Of a stretch of DNA of 64,000 nt, positions 12,501 through 24,500 are shown one piece after another; positions within the stretch are counted from its first letter, which is position 1; each line of letters begins with the position of its first letter. The DNA lies in contig OZ007509.1 of the NCBI GenBank assembly GCA_963931865.1, positions 18,342,508 to 18,406,507 on the forward strand, in the 5' to 3' direction. This DNA is from Axinella damicornis (Eukaryota; Porifera; Demospongiae; Axinellida; Axinellidae). A program made the translations under genes and the position numbers. Under the pieces are notes generated by a model. That model ran no database searches, had not been told where the DNA came from, and saw only the letters and a program-made list of their open reading frames with translations.

Positions 12501-15500
12501 GGCCACTATCGACGTGATTGCCCCAAGACAAAGCTGAGATCACTGCAGAGGAAGCTACGGAGTCGGAGTCAGAGGATGGCACTAATGTCTTCACAGCTGG
12601 AAAGGATTGCTCTCACCGTAACAGATGGCTGGTGGATTCTGGAGCATCCAGTCACATGACGTGGAACAAGGAGCTGCTGACTGACTACCAAGAGTTTGAG
12701 ACTCCGCAAAAGGTCGGTTTGGGTGACGGTCGACAAGTCGATGCACTCGGGACTGGAAAGGTGCACTTGAAGATGTGAAGAGTCTTGTATGTTCCCCAAC
12801 TTGCCTGTAACTTATTTTCTGTGAGAGCAGCCTCATCTAAGGGCATTTTCATCAAGTTTGGGCACTCCCGATGCTGGATTCGGGACAAAAATGGTTGGAA
12901 TGGGGACGATGGTGGACAGACTATACTGCTTGGATGCGAAATCATCCAGTCCACTGAGGCCGGTATACCCTTGCAACCAAGAGTCGAGACAGCGACCTCG
13001 ATGTGTGGCATTACCGACTGGGACATGCGAGTGAACAAACCATCAAGAACATGGCCCACAAGCAGCTTGCATCAGGTATCACACTACCAAAACAAGTACA
13101 GCTATCTTTTTGAGAGGGATGTGTCGCTGGGAAGATGACATGAAAGCCTTTTTGGTCAGTGGGAGAAATTCGGTCTAAGAGAAAACTGAGACTTATGCAC
13201 AGTGATGTATGTGGCCACATGCCTACTGAGTCGATGTGCAGTCTAGGTGTTGTGCAATCTATTTTCTCAGGAGCAAGTCTGAAGTTTCAGACAAATACAA
13301 AGAGTGTGACGCCCGAGTTTCCAATGACTGCGATAACGGTGGTGAATACCTGTCCAAGGAATTCCGGAGCTACCTGAAGTCCAGAGGGATACACCACGAG
13401 CTGACCGTGCCTTACTCACCTCAGCAAAATGGCGTCGCAGAGAGGATGAACAGAACCCTCCTGGAGACAGATCGATAAATGATGGCTCACACTGGTTTAT
13501 CAGAGAAGTACTGGGCTGAGGCTGTAGAGATTGCTTCCTTTATCAGGAATCGTACTCCAACTTCCACTCTCGATGGAAACAAAACCCCACTTGAAACTTG
13601 GAGTGGAAGAAAGCCTGACGTATCCAACATGAAGGTATTTGGATGCATCGCATATGCTCACGTGCCAGACACGTTGGACCAGAAAGATGTGAAGCTTCGA
13701 TTCGTGGGATACTAGGTCCAGTCAAAGGGGTACAGATTGCTCGATGAGAAGACATGACAAGTGTACACTTGAAGAAATATGATCTTCAACAAGCAAGATT
13801 TTGACAAAAACACAAAGATGCCCCCCCCCCCCCCCCCCCCCCTCAGATTGAAGAGCCTGAGACATTGCAGGTGCAATCGGAACCAGACATTGAGTCCGAA
13901 GAGCAGGAGGAACCACCACCAAGGAGACAGTCAGAATGCACCAGACAACCTCTTTCCGATTTGGAAGAGACGAGTATGTGGCTGCTACTAGTGTTCAACA
14001 TGTGGCTTATGCTGCTTGTCAAATCACTGAACCACAAAACGAATGAAGAAGCACGATCGGGTGAACGCTCCGACAAATGGAAGCAAGCCGCGGACTCTGA
14101 GTACGATTCACTTCTTCAGAACGAGACGTGGGACCTTGTACCACTACCGAGTGGAAAGAAGCCCATAGGAAGTAGGTGGATCTTCAAGGTCAAGTATGGA
14201 GCCAATGGAAAGGTAGAGCGATTCAAGGCCAGACTCGCTGCTAAAGGCTACACTCAGAAACCTGGTATCGACTATGAGGAAATGTTCTCTCCTGTTATCA
14301 AGCATCAGTCCATCATGACACGGCTTGCTTTCGCTGTCCAGAATGACATGCTCCTTCATCAAATGGATGTAGTGACTGCATTCCTCAACGCAACCTTGAA
14401 GGAAGACATCTACATGGAGCAGCCAGACGGCTACGTTGAACAAGGGAAGGAAGACCTTGTCTGCAAGCTGAGAAAGTCCTTATCATCTACACGGAGCAGC
14501 CAGACAGCTACGTTGAACAAGGGAAGGAAGACCTTGTCTGCAAGCTGAGAAAGTCCTTATCATCTACATGGAGCAGCCAGACGGCTACGTTGAACAAGGG
14601 AAGGAAGACCTTGTCTGCAAGCTGAGAAAGTCCTTATATGGCTTAAAGCAATCCCGAGATGCTGGAACAAGGCCTTCACCGAGTTCATGAAGTCGATCGG
14701 CTTCAACCAGGGTACAGCCGATCCCTGCATTTACGTTCGAGACACATGCATTATGGCTGTGTATGTGGATGATTTGATCATTGCTAGGAAAACACCTGAG
14801 GAAATGCAGGAAGTGAAGCAACTGCTGAGTTTACAGTTTCAAATGAAGGACATGGGCGAACTCCACTACTGCATGTCTGGGAATCACTATCAAGCAAGAC
14901 AAAGCCGAGAAATCGATTCATCTACACCAGAAGCAGTATCTCCTGAAGATGCTGAAAATGTTCAAGCTCGAGGATGCCAAACCTGTGTCTACACCAGCTG
15001 ATCCAAATGTGAAGCTCTGTAAAGATGATGGTGTCAGTAAAGCTGTTGACTCAACCACGTACCAATCAATAGTAGGAAGTGTGCTGTATGCCTCTATCGC
15101 AACAAGACCTGACATCTCTCAAGCAGTTGCAGTTGTGTCGAAATATAGCTCAAACCCGAGTGAAGCGCACCTCACTGCTGTGAAACAAATTCTGCGCTAC
15201 TTGAAGGGCACGCTGGACACGTACAGAAAGTCTGACAAAGACGAGGTACTTGGCTGTTCTGATGCAGACTACGCAGGTGACGTGGATGATCGAGACTCTA
15301 CTACTGGGAACTTGTTTCTCATTAGCGGAGGCCCTATCAGCTGGCTTAGTAAGAAGCAGCCGATTGTCACACTCTCTACTACAGAAGCAGAGTATGTCGC
15401 CTTGAGCACAGCAACAACAGAAGCTGTATGGATCAGGAAGCTCTTTTAGACTTTGGTGTGTCACAAGTCAAGCAACCACTATCATGGAAGACAATCAAGG

Positions 15501-18500
15501 AGCTACGTATCTGTCTTGCCAGATATCCAGTTATGCACTCAAGATTGAAACATATCGACGTCCGCTACGTATCACTACATGCATAACGAGAGGCTCTGAA
15601 CGATAGCATTATCAAGCTGCAATATTGCCCAACACACGATATGCTTGAAGACACTCTAATCAACCGCTACCAAAAGGAAGTTTCTTTATGATTCGGAACA
15701 ATATGGGACTAGTGAAGCCTCCGGACACATGATAAGTGGGAGTGTTGAAGTACATTACATGTACAGGAGTACTTATCACATGAACTTGTTTTGTGTTAAG
15801 TGCTATATATATAGACCTAGTTCTTGAGCAGACATTTATGGTATTTAAGCTGCCCCATGCTCTGTGCAGTAAGTCTGTATATCCTGCTGCTATTTTATGC
15901 TGTCAGTCTATTTTTGAGTGTGCAAAAGGTCATTGAGTCATTGAGGCTACAAAGCGTGACTCTAAACGTTTTATCCAACAGCTGTTGGATAAAACGTTTA
16001 GAGTCACGCTTGCTAGCCTCAACATCTCCACAGCAACAAAATATGCACCTAGAAGTAAGATGTGCTTAACATGACTCGAATAGGAAGTGCACCTCATTTT
16101 GAATTTTTCCACTTCATAGGATCGAAAATGGCAGGGTTTTTGTAACGAAGAATTCAGCAGTAATAAAGAGTAGCTGGGACGAGAGTCGAACTTGCACCTA
16201 ACAGTGCATATGCACCAATAAGTGAGCTGCACTTAATACACAAAACACAAGTAAATTTGTACTGGCTGCAGGCAGTTCAAAGCAAAACACTAGCTACCAA
16301 CAATCAACCACATGCAGCCACAATGTGTGTACATAATCACACTATTGCTATGATCACAGGAAGTGTCGAACAGGTCCAGCAGGCCTGGCAACTGCTGGAC
16401 CAATGATTTCACAAATCATGGAACTTGATAAACATCAGGCGGCAGCATCCTCCTCTGTGGATACTTATGTACTGGGGACGAGGCTCGAGGGAAAGTCTGT
16501 TTACAAGTCCAGTTGCATTGTAGAAGTGTCTGGAGGACACATACCTGGCGCTTGTTGAGTACGATGACGAACTTTGTGAACAACAGTCAACGGCAATAAT
16601 AGCAGCGAAATCTCGTCGTCTTATGATCAGTAGGTGTGGGCTACGAGCGCAGCTTACATTTCCTTTCCACTTCAAGAGTGAGATGGTCATGGATTGCACA
16701 GAAACCTGAAAGCAGTGCCAGTACAGAGCAAAGCACAAAGGTACTACGAGAGCCCATCCAAGTAACATGACCTTGAAAAAAATTTCTGCGCTTAATTCAT
16801 GCGGGATTGGATCAGGACTATGTGTCTCTATGCACTGCCTTCAGCAGTGGCCCTATATCATTTTGCAATTTCCCTACCAACGACAAAATGCTTCCACCTC
16901 CTCTGGAATAATTGTGCTCACCTTCAATTGGGATAGGTTTGCAGGACTTTAGTAACAAACACTACTAACAAGTACAGCCATTGCTTACATACAGCTAGTA
17001 ATGACAGGAAGAGTAAAGGAGAAGAATCAGACACAGCTTCTGTAGTGATACACACTTACAGTTCTTGAAGTTGGGTGGAAGTATTCAAAAGACCCTCTGG
17101 TAGTACTGTCAAATAGTTGTCGCTGAGATACCTGGAGAATGAGGGACCGAAAAACCCAGTGAATGCAACTGTACACAAAGACATTATCCAAGTATACTAA
17201 CAAGTACAGCAATTGATTGCCGAGCAGGAAGTGGCAAATAATCGTGCAGTGTGGAGGTCGAATCTGAGCTAGTGCGACTACGTATATATATTTGTCTGTA
17301 ACGCATTGTGGCCCTGCATGTAAATTACACGTTGGACCCCCGCACCCGCGCGCGCGTATAGGCCTACAACTCGCATGCGCACCATGTGATCTCACCTAAT
17401 ATTGTCACTGGATGAGTATGAGTCGGTTTCTGACAGGAGACGACGATTGACAAGGCAAAGAGTGCAGCCACATCGAGGGAGAACTGATGAGGCGAGGAGG
17501 GAGACTGCCAGAGCGGCTGACCGCAAGAGACTTGGCAGGCAGAATGAAGTTGACGTTCGCCGTTCACAGAGACTTGCTAGCTATCACTCGTGTTTATGTT
17601 CTGCAACTGCCAAATTGTATCAAAGCTTCCCGCGAGGCATCTCTGCATGGTCAACCACGTATGCACTAGTTAGCTATAATTATCAGAGAACGCGATAGCG
17701 TTCTCTATTTAGGGATGGCCAAGGAATTTCGAATTTACCATACTGATGCACTAGCAGGAAAACGGCAAAAGAAGCTACAAAGGCCCAAACCAAGCATGCA
17801 GACAGAATGACACTGCCTAGCAGTTCACAAAAACACTCTTAAACGTACCTGAGAGTACGCGGGAGTCGAGAGACAAGTCGCTCTAAAATTCCGATTTCGT
17901 CATCTTCTTTCTTTCTTCTTCTTCTTCTTCTTTCTCATAGTCAAGCATAGCTCACCAACGGAAGGAGTCCTTGAGCTCATTTAAGCACAGAACAACACCG
18001 CTTTCTCCGCAGTAGAGTCCTTGCGTCCGTATGTCTGCAAACTGGCAAGAACAGCAGTTTTGGTTCGCTACCATTCGACGAAATTGTAGCACGACGCCAT
18101 TTTGAGGCAGCCAGAGGTCACGCGTTCCGCCAATTGCGCATGCGCATTTCACATGCAAGCGCATGTTGTGTTCTTTTTGCTTGTGATAGCTGCGTTTGAG
18201 ACACTTACTGAATCCTTGTCAATCCGTCATCTGGTGGCTCACTACCGCTGAGAGGAATTTCTACCAACCTGTTCTTGTCAAGATCTATCGTGGCTGTGCC
18301 ATATGGGGGTATGGCTTCCTTTTTCATGACGTAGCTACAATGCAGAACAAGACTTTGTACTTGTACCAATACTGACCAGAACTGTGAGTGAGGCTGGAGT
18401 TTTGAACTATTATATGGAGCCATTGCATGTACGTGACCTATCAATACATTAAGATTTTAACGTGTGTCTGTCTGTGTGTGTGTGTGTGTGTCTGTGAGTG

Positions 18501-21500
18501 ACGGAAGTGGGATGTTCGTGGGGCGGGACTAGACTATAGTGACGTGCGACCTTTGTACTTTAATTTATTTACTGAACCTCGAACTCCGCGAAGAATGTTC
18601 GAGAACATTGGGCCGGGGCATGGGCTGGAATCCAGTATGCAATCGGGGAGCAGCAGTCGAAGCGGACGCAATCGGGCGAGCAGCAGTTGAAGCGGACGCA
18701 ATCGGGGAGTAGCAGTCGAAGCGGACGCGATTGGGAGAGCAGCTGGAGGCGGAGGCAACGGGGAGCAGCAGTGGAAGCGGATGCCGCAATCGGGCCCGGG
18801 AGCAGCAGCTGAAGCGGACGCAAGCGGCGAGCAGCAGCTGAAGCGGACGCAAGCGGCGAGCAGCAGCTGAAGCGGACGCAATCGGGGAGAAGCAGCTCTT
18901 CAGAGAGCTGTCCGGCGCCGGATTACGCACGGTAGGCGAACAAGGGGGAAGTAGCTGAGCGAGCGAAGCGAGCGAAGCTACTTGTAAGTATGACTGCCAT
19001 CAAGCTCTCTGATCTGATGAAGGGTGAATGCCCACCACCTCCCAAAGACTTGTAGCTAGCTGATGACAAGAGCAACATGCGTACAATAATATTATTAATG
19101 GAAGCAACAAAGCCTGCTCAATGCCCAGCAGAAGGTCCACATCCATCACTGCCATCATGAGAGACTGTCATAGCTTTCCTTTGCTGACATGGTGATTAGG
19201 TACATGTAACAACACCTTAAAATCTGACATCAGGGCATAGCTACATCCAGTACCCCTGTACCCAATGCCTGTACCCTTATGGTGATGTTGCACATACCAT
19301 GACTAATAAGCTACGCATTTCATGCGCTCAAAAAAGTGCACAAACTAGGGGCAAAAAAATTTCCCCCCAAAATTCTAGGGGATTTAGTGATGGCCTGTCA
19401 CATTCCATGCACCCCATGAAAAATCTAAGAAACAAGAGGAAATGCCATTAACCAGCCTCAGTCCCATCCCATCCCTAAATTCTACATTTTTTTAAATAAA
19501 TGGGATGGGACTGAGGCTGGTTAATGGCATTTCCTCTTGCTTCTTAGGTTTTTCATGAGGTGCATGGAATGTGACAGGCCATCACTAAATCCCCTAGAAT
19601 TTTTGGGGAAAATTTTTTTGCCCCTAGTACAGCTAACAATCACAGGAAGAGTAAAGGGGAAGAATCTGACACAGCTTCTGTAGTGATACACACTTACAGG
19701 TACTGAAGTTGGGTGGCTGTATTGAAAAGACCCTCTGTCAGCTCTGTGAAATGGTTGTAGCCGAGATCCCTGGAGAGAGAGACCAACAAGCCTGTGAAGC
19801 TCCGTACAATTAATGCACCTGTACGTTATAGTTATAGTTATGATCACGCCTAGGAGGGATGCATCCAATTTACAGTCACGAGCACGAGGGCGCGAAGCGC
19901 CCGAGGGCAAGTGACTGCAAACCACCTAGGCATGATCTAACTGGCTTATCTGACATTAAGTACTGTGGCTACATCATACTGCAGCACGGTTGCTACGGAG
20001 TCTCCTTGGTAACTGCTTGCATCATAGAGTACGTCGTCAATCGTCGGACACATCATAAAATCGGACACCGCCGAACTATTCGCAATAGTGCTGGGCGATA
20101 TTGAAATTTTGCATATCGATTATTGTGAAATTAAATATTGCCGATAAATCGATATATTGGGTAGTGGGTTGGATTGGTATCCAGTAGCATACGGCTCACA
20201 CAACTGTACGTTTTCGCATACATCTAACAATTGACAAAAACTGGAACAGCGCATGTGAAAGATATGCACTCAATAATTGCCATATGGATTCAATATCCGT
20301 TTAAATTTATATATCGATATGAAGTAAGCCGTATTGATATTTTTGATGGACGATATATTGCAAAATCGATATATTGTCCCAGCTCTAATACGCAACAATG
20401 GTCCTAGAAACGCTAATGCTTTCTACGTTCCAGGTGGGAGTCAATCCCATACGTCCTGTATTTTCTGGACGATTTCCTATAAAAGACGTAGCTTAATCAC
20501 TCTCTGAATATGCATAGTTCGACCTCTAATTTACTTCTATTGTCCTGCATCACGTTATTTCAACTCCGCAGACAGTGTGGCAGTATTTTATCAAGCCTGG
20601 TCATAGAATAATCCAGTCCAGTTGGAATGATGTCTGACGATTGAAGTATACAATCCAGTGGAGTCCAAGGTAGAGGTCGCCCTCCGAGCATTGATGGTCG
20701 GGAGCATTGGCAATTGCAGCCATTTGTGGCGTAACCTGAAAGTCGGCAAACTTGAAATTCATTTTGCTTCTAATTCACTGCCTCGTGAAAATAAACGCAC
20801 AAAGTACAGTTCGTTATCCTACTGCGTCCAAGAGATATCGCATTGTCCGGTTAAGGTTACGGGATACTCATGCGCGCGCCGTCCGAAATGTATAGGGAAA
20901 TGCATACTTAAGCTCGCTAACCAAAAATCTCGAGTACGAAGAGCGTGAGCAACTTGATTCTGGCGTTGGAGGTGCGTTGTCACAAGGTGCAGGGCATGAC
21001 GGAAGCTTTTTTTGATAGCATAATCCTTGGCAAACTTATCTGCTGTCTCGCTCGAGAAAAGCGGTAAATACGGCTTTTTGGTGAACTAAACTGCTCGTTT
21101 TTGCACGGCTATACAGCGTATCCGTAAAAGCTTCCGTCATGCCCTGCATCTTGTGACAGCGCACCTCCACCGCCAGAATCAAGTTGCTCACGCTCTTCGT
21201 ACTCGAGATTTTTGGTTAGCGAGCTTAAGTATGCATTTCCCTATACATTTCGGACAGCGCGCGCACGAGTATCCCGTAACCTTAATAGTGTCCAAAATTG
21301 ATGAAGTACTCTACTGCAGCACCATTTTCAGTTCAGTGTGTATTAGCTAGCTAGCTGGCTGCATAGTACCTGATGTCGCCGTTGAGAAGCAAGTAGCTAG
21401 TTGTTCGTGCGATTCTTGAGGCGTATTGGGTCTATTCTCTGCAACGGATGGCGTGACAGCGAGTAATTTCGATTACGAAGCAGGGCCGTCTTTGATGTTA

Positions 21501-24500
21501 GTCAAAGCGGTTTAAATGTAGAAGGAAAGCGAAGAGAGAAGCCTAGTGCTCCCGTAAATGCAAAGGGTCTGAAGACAAATTTAAAACGACTGAACGTGAG
21601 GTGAGCTGCAAGGATCTAACTCCGTTAGTTTCTGGTCTCCGTGGCTGGTTCTGGCCACGTGAGAGTGTGCTTATAGCATGAAGCAACGCGATAGTAGCCG
21701 AAAGCTCTGTGCCGACCGTCCATCTATCGCATAGACAAATAGCACTGCGCGCGAATACTTAGCTACTTCTGACCGCAAGAGACAGGCAGAATGAAGTTGA
21801 CGTTCACCGTTCACGTCACAATGTTCTACAACTGCCAAATTGTATCAAAGCTTCCCATGAGGCATCTCTGCGTGGTCAATAATTATACAGCTAACAATGT
21901 AAAGGGGAAGAATCAGACACAGCTTCTGTAGTGATACACACTTACAGGCTTTCAAGTTGTGTGGTAGCACTCAAAAGATCCTCTGGCAGCGCTGTCAACT
22001 GGTTTTTGCGGAGACCCCTGGAGAATGAGAGACCAACAAGCCTGTGAACCTGTATGATGCACCTGTACACAAAGAAATTATCAGAACATGCAACAGGAAG
22101 AGAGATGCCGCAGTTGCTCATTATTAGGAACATGCGCCTGTTGAAGTAATTACAAGAACATGAGTACTTATCACATTAATTCTTTTGCATTAATGACTAC
22201 TATATATATAGCGGAAAACTATTTGCCGATTTCAGTCGAAACGCCGTATTTTTAAATTTGGCGAATTTTTAATTTGGCGATTTGATCCTCGACACAAATG
22301 ACGTAACGGCAATGACATAGGCCTCAGCGCGAGGCGCTAAGTGCGAACTGTACATGTATCGATCGAGTGTGACCAGTTAGTTACCAGCTAGCCATGGAGA
22401 CCTTCGAAATAGAGAGATGTGTAAGAGGCCATCATGCTTTCCATACAGTTTGGAGCCCCACCATCGGAGAGCGACATCTGAATTGCACTGTGGTGGTGAT
22501 GTGCTCGAGCGCAATCGTTGGCCACGTCCCTCACATTCTCGTTAGCGGCTTGTAGTTCCTTCCCGGAGAGAGAGGAATCCCCGATGTTGTGTTCTCTTGA
22601 GAGTATACAGCTGTCTTTCCTGAAATACTGGTACAGCGCCATAACTGTATACCGTACGTACGTATGTGCATTACTATACTATTGTGCGTGTGCATACCCG
22701 AGTGGCCGACTGGGGTGGGGTTATTGGTGGAATCTAATTTGGCAATTCTTTCCTGCACCACCAAATTGCCAATTTAAACCCCCCGCCAATTTTACTGCTA
22801 TACGGCATTTACAAGTGCTATATATAAACCTACTATTCTCAGTTCTTGAGCAGACCTTTATTTAAGTTGCCCCATGCTCCGTGCAGTTAGTCTGTATATC
22901 CTGCTGCTATTTTATGCTGTCAGTCTATTTTTGAGTGTGCAAAAGGTCATTGAGTCATTGAGGCTAGCAAGCGCGACTCTACAACAAGTTGTGGGCCCAG
23001 GATCCCTAGTCTCTAGAATTGAGTGACTACTAGCAAAGACGAGAAATGGGTGATAGACAAGCTGGATGGAAAGAACTGGTTGACGTGGAAGTTTCAGATG
23101 AAACATCTCTTGCTTACAAAAGGTCTGTGGGGATTGGTGGACGGATCAGAGACTCTCACTGAAGACGCGAATGCAGCAGCTCGTGAGGAGTTTCAGAAAA
23201 AGTTGCAGAGAACATTCTCTACTATAGTCCTGGCAATCGGTGCTTCTCAGTTGTACCTGGTAACATCGTGCGAGCAACCTCGAACAGTTTGGGAAGAGTT
23301 GCGAAACCATTTTGAACGAGACGCGCTAGCAAACAAACTGTTGTTGAAGAAGCGATACTTCAGGCTTGAGATGAAAGAAGGAACGTCAATCCAGAAACAC
23401 TTGAAACACATGAAGGAACTGACAGACAGACTCGCCGCTATGGGAGTTCCCATTCACGAAGAGGACCGGGTAGTCACTCTGTTAGGAAGCCTGCCAAAGA
23501 GCTACTCTACGCTCGTTACAGTGCTGGAATCTCGAGGAGATGACATCTCACTCAACTACAGCTTTAGTGCATAAAGAGCAAAAGATGCAGGAGCGAGGAC
23601 ACTCCGAGTCAGATGCAATTTGAATTATAGATTTTTCCACTTCATAGGATCGAAAATGGCAGGATTCAGCACTGACATCAGGCGGCAGCATCCTCCTCTG
23701 TGGATACTTATGTACAGGGGACGAGGCTCAAGGGAAAGTCTGTTTACAAGTCCAGTTGAATAGTAGAAGTGTCTGGAGGACACATACCCGGCGCTTGTTG
23801 AGTACGATGACTAACTGTGTGAACAACAGTCAACAGCAATAATAGCAGTCGCATAATCTCGTCGTTTATGATTAGTAGGTGTGGGCATAGATAATAGAAC
23901 TACGTAGTTCTATTATCTATGGTGTGGGCTACCAGCGCAGCTTACATTTCCTTTCCACGTCAAGAGTGAGATAGTCATGGATTGCACAGAAACCTGAAAG
24001 CAGTGCCAGTACAGTGTAAAGCATAAAGGTACTACAAGAGCCCGTCCAAGTAACATGACCTTGAAAAAAATTTCTGTGCTTCATGCGGGATTTGATCAAG
24101 ACTATGTGTCTCTATGCACTGCCTTCAGCAGTGGCCCTATGTCATTTTGCAATTTCCCTACCAACCATAAATTGCTTCCACCTCCTCTGGAATAATTGTG
24201 CTCACCTTGGGATAGGTTTGCAGGGCTTTAGTAACAAACACTACTAACAAGTACAGCCATTGCTTATATACAGCTAATAATGACAGGAAGAGTAAAGGGG
24301 AAGACATGGCTTCTGTACTTACAGGACTTGAAGTTGGGTGGTAGTATTCAAAAGACCCTCTGGGAGCTCTGTCAACCGGTTGGCAGAGAGAAACCTGGAG
24401 AATGAGGGACCGATAATTCCGATTTCATAACAGATACTACCGGAAGACGTAACATACAAACACAAACCTCCATAAGCTTGCACTCTCTCCTCTGACTACC

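Larger units (their letters stand above)
10873..15980 (+). mobile_element. Degenerate Ty1/Copia LTR retrotransposon
   Basis: Order: 5' LTR, tRNA-half primer site, gag, protease, integrase, reverse transcriptase, RNase H, purine tract, 3' LTR. Integrase before RT is the Copia order. Stops, frameshifts, a poly-C tract, an RT triplication and an integrase deletion make it inactive. The two LTRs differ grossly (922 versus 238 bp) because the 5' LTR holds a nested TIR element. No target duplication was seen at the ends. Confidence 0.9.
17700..19630. repeat. Inverted segmental duplication, left copy
   Basis: Landmarks shared in opposite orientation with 57870-59215: 'ttctctatttagggatggcc', 'tagcacgacgccattttga', the LRR-like exon, 'ctctctgatctgatgaagggtgaa', 'accttaaaatctg', and the whole hairpin MITE with its flanks. 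The left copy additionally contains a minisatellite-cored element (18443-18990) missing from the right copy, so that element came later. Confidence 0.75.
19630..21940. repeat. Diverged copy of the same unit
   Basis: Shares the order LRR cassette, 'aagctccgtacaa', CCTAGGAGGGATG palindrome, 'tactgcagcac', 'ccgcagacagtgtggcagtattttatcaagcctgg', and 'gaaggaaagcgaagag' with 30.2-31.7, 32.7-34.1 and 40.3-41.75 kb. It carries two private insertions (20086-20387 and 20855-21281). Confidence 0.75.
22139..23615 (+). mobile_element. Second Copia copy, 5' LTR plus gag only
   Basis: The LTR starts at 22139 and ends near 22986 with a small deletion. A degenerate primer site (TTGTGGGCCCAGG) follows, then a gag frame of about 182 codons (23026-23574) highly similar to the 11.8 kb copy. 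The gag ATG is deleted. The element is cut near 23615 and joined to unrelated repeat sequence. Confidence 0.85.

Noticed and set aside
18534..18930. Long Ser/Ala/Pro- or Gln/Ser/Arg-rich frames in the minisatellite elements (also 36.0, 37.4, 42.1, 43.1, 43.7, 46.5, 54.3 and 56.8 kb)
   Set aside because: Frames stay open only because the unit is close to 30 bp. Sequence differs between copies without codon constraint.
18885..18990. tRNA-like or SINE promoter in the minisatellite elements
   Set aside because: GTTCGA-containing stretches do not form a B box with a matching A box at proper spacing; no tRNA gene was recognised anywhere in the window.
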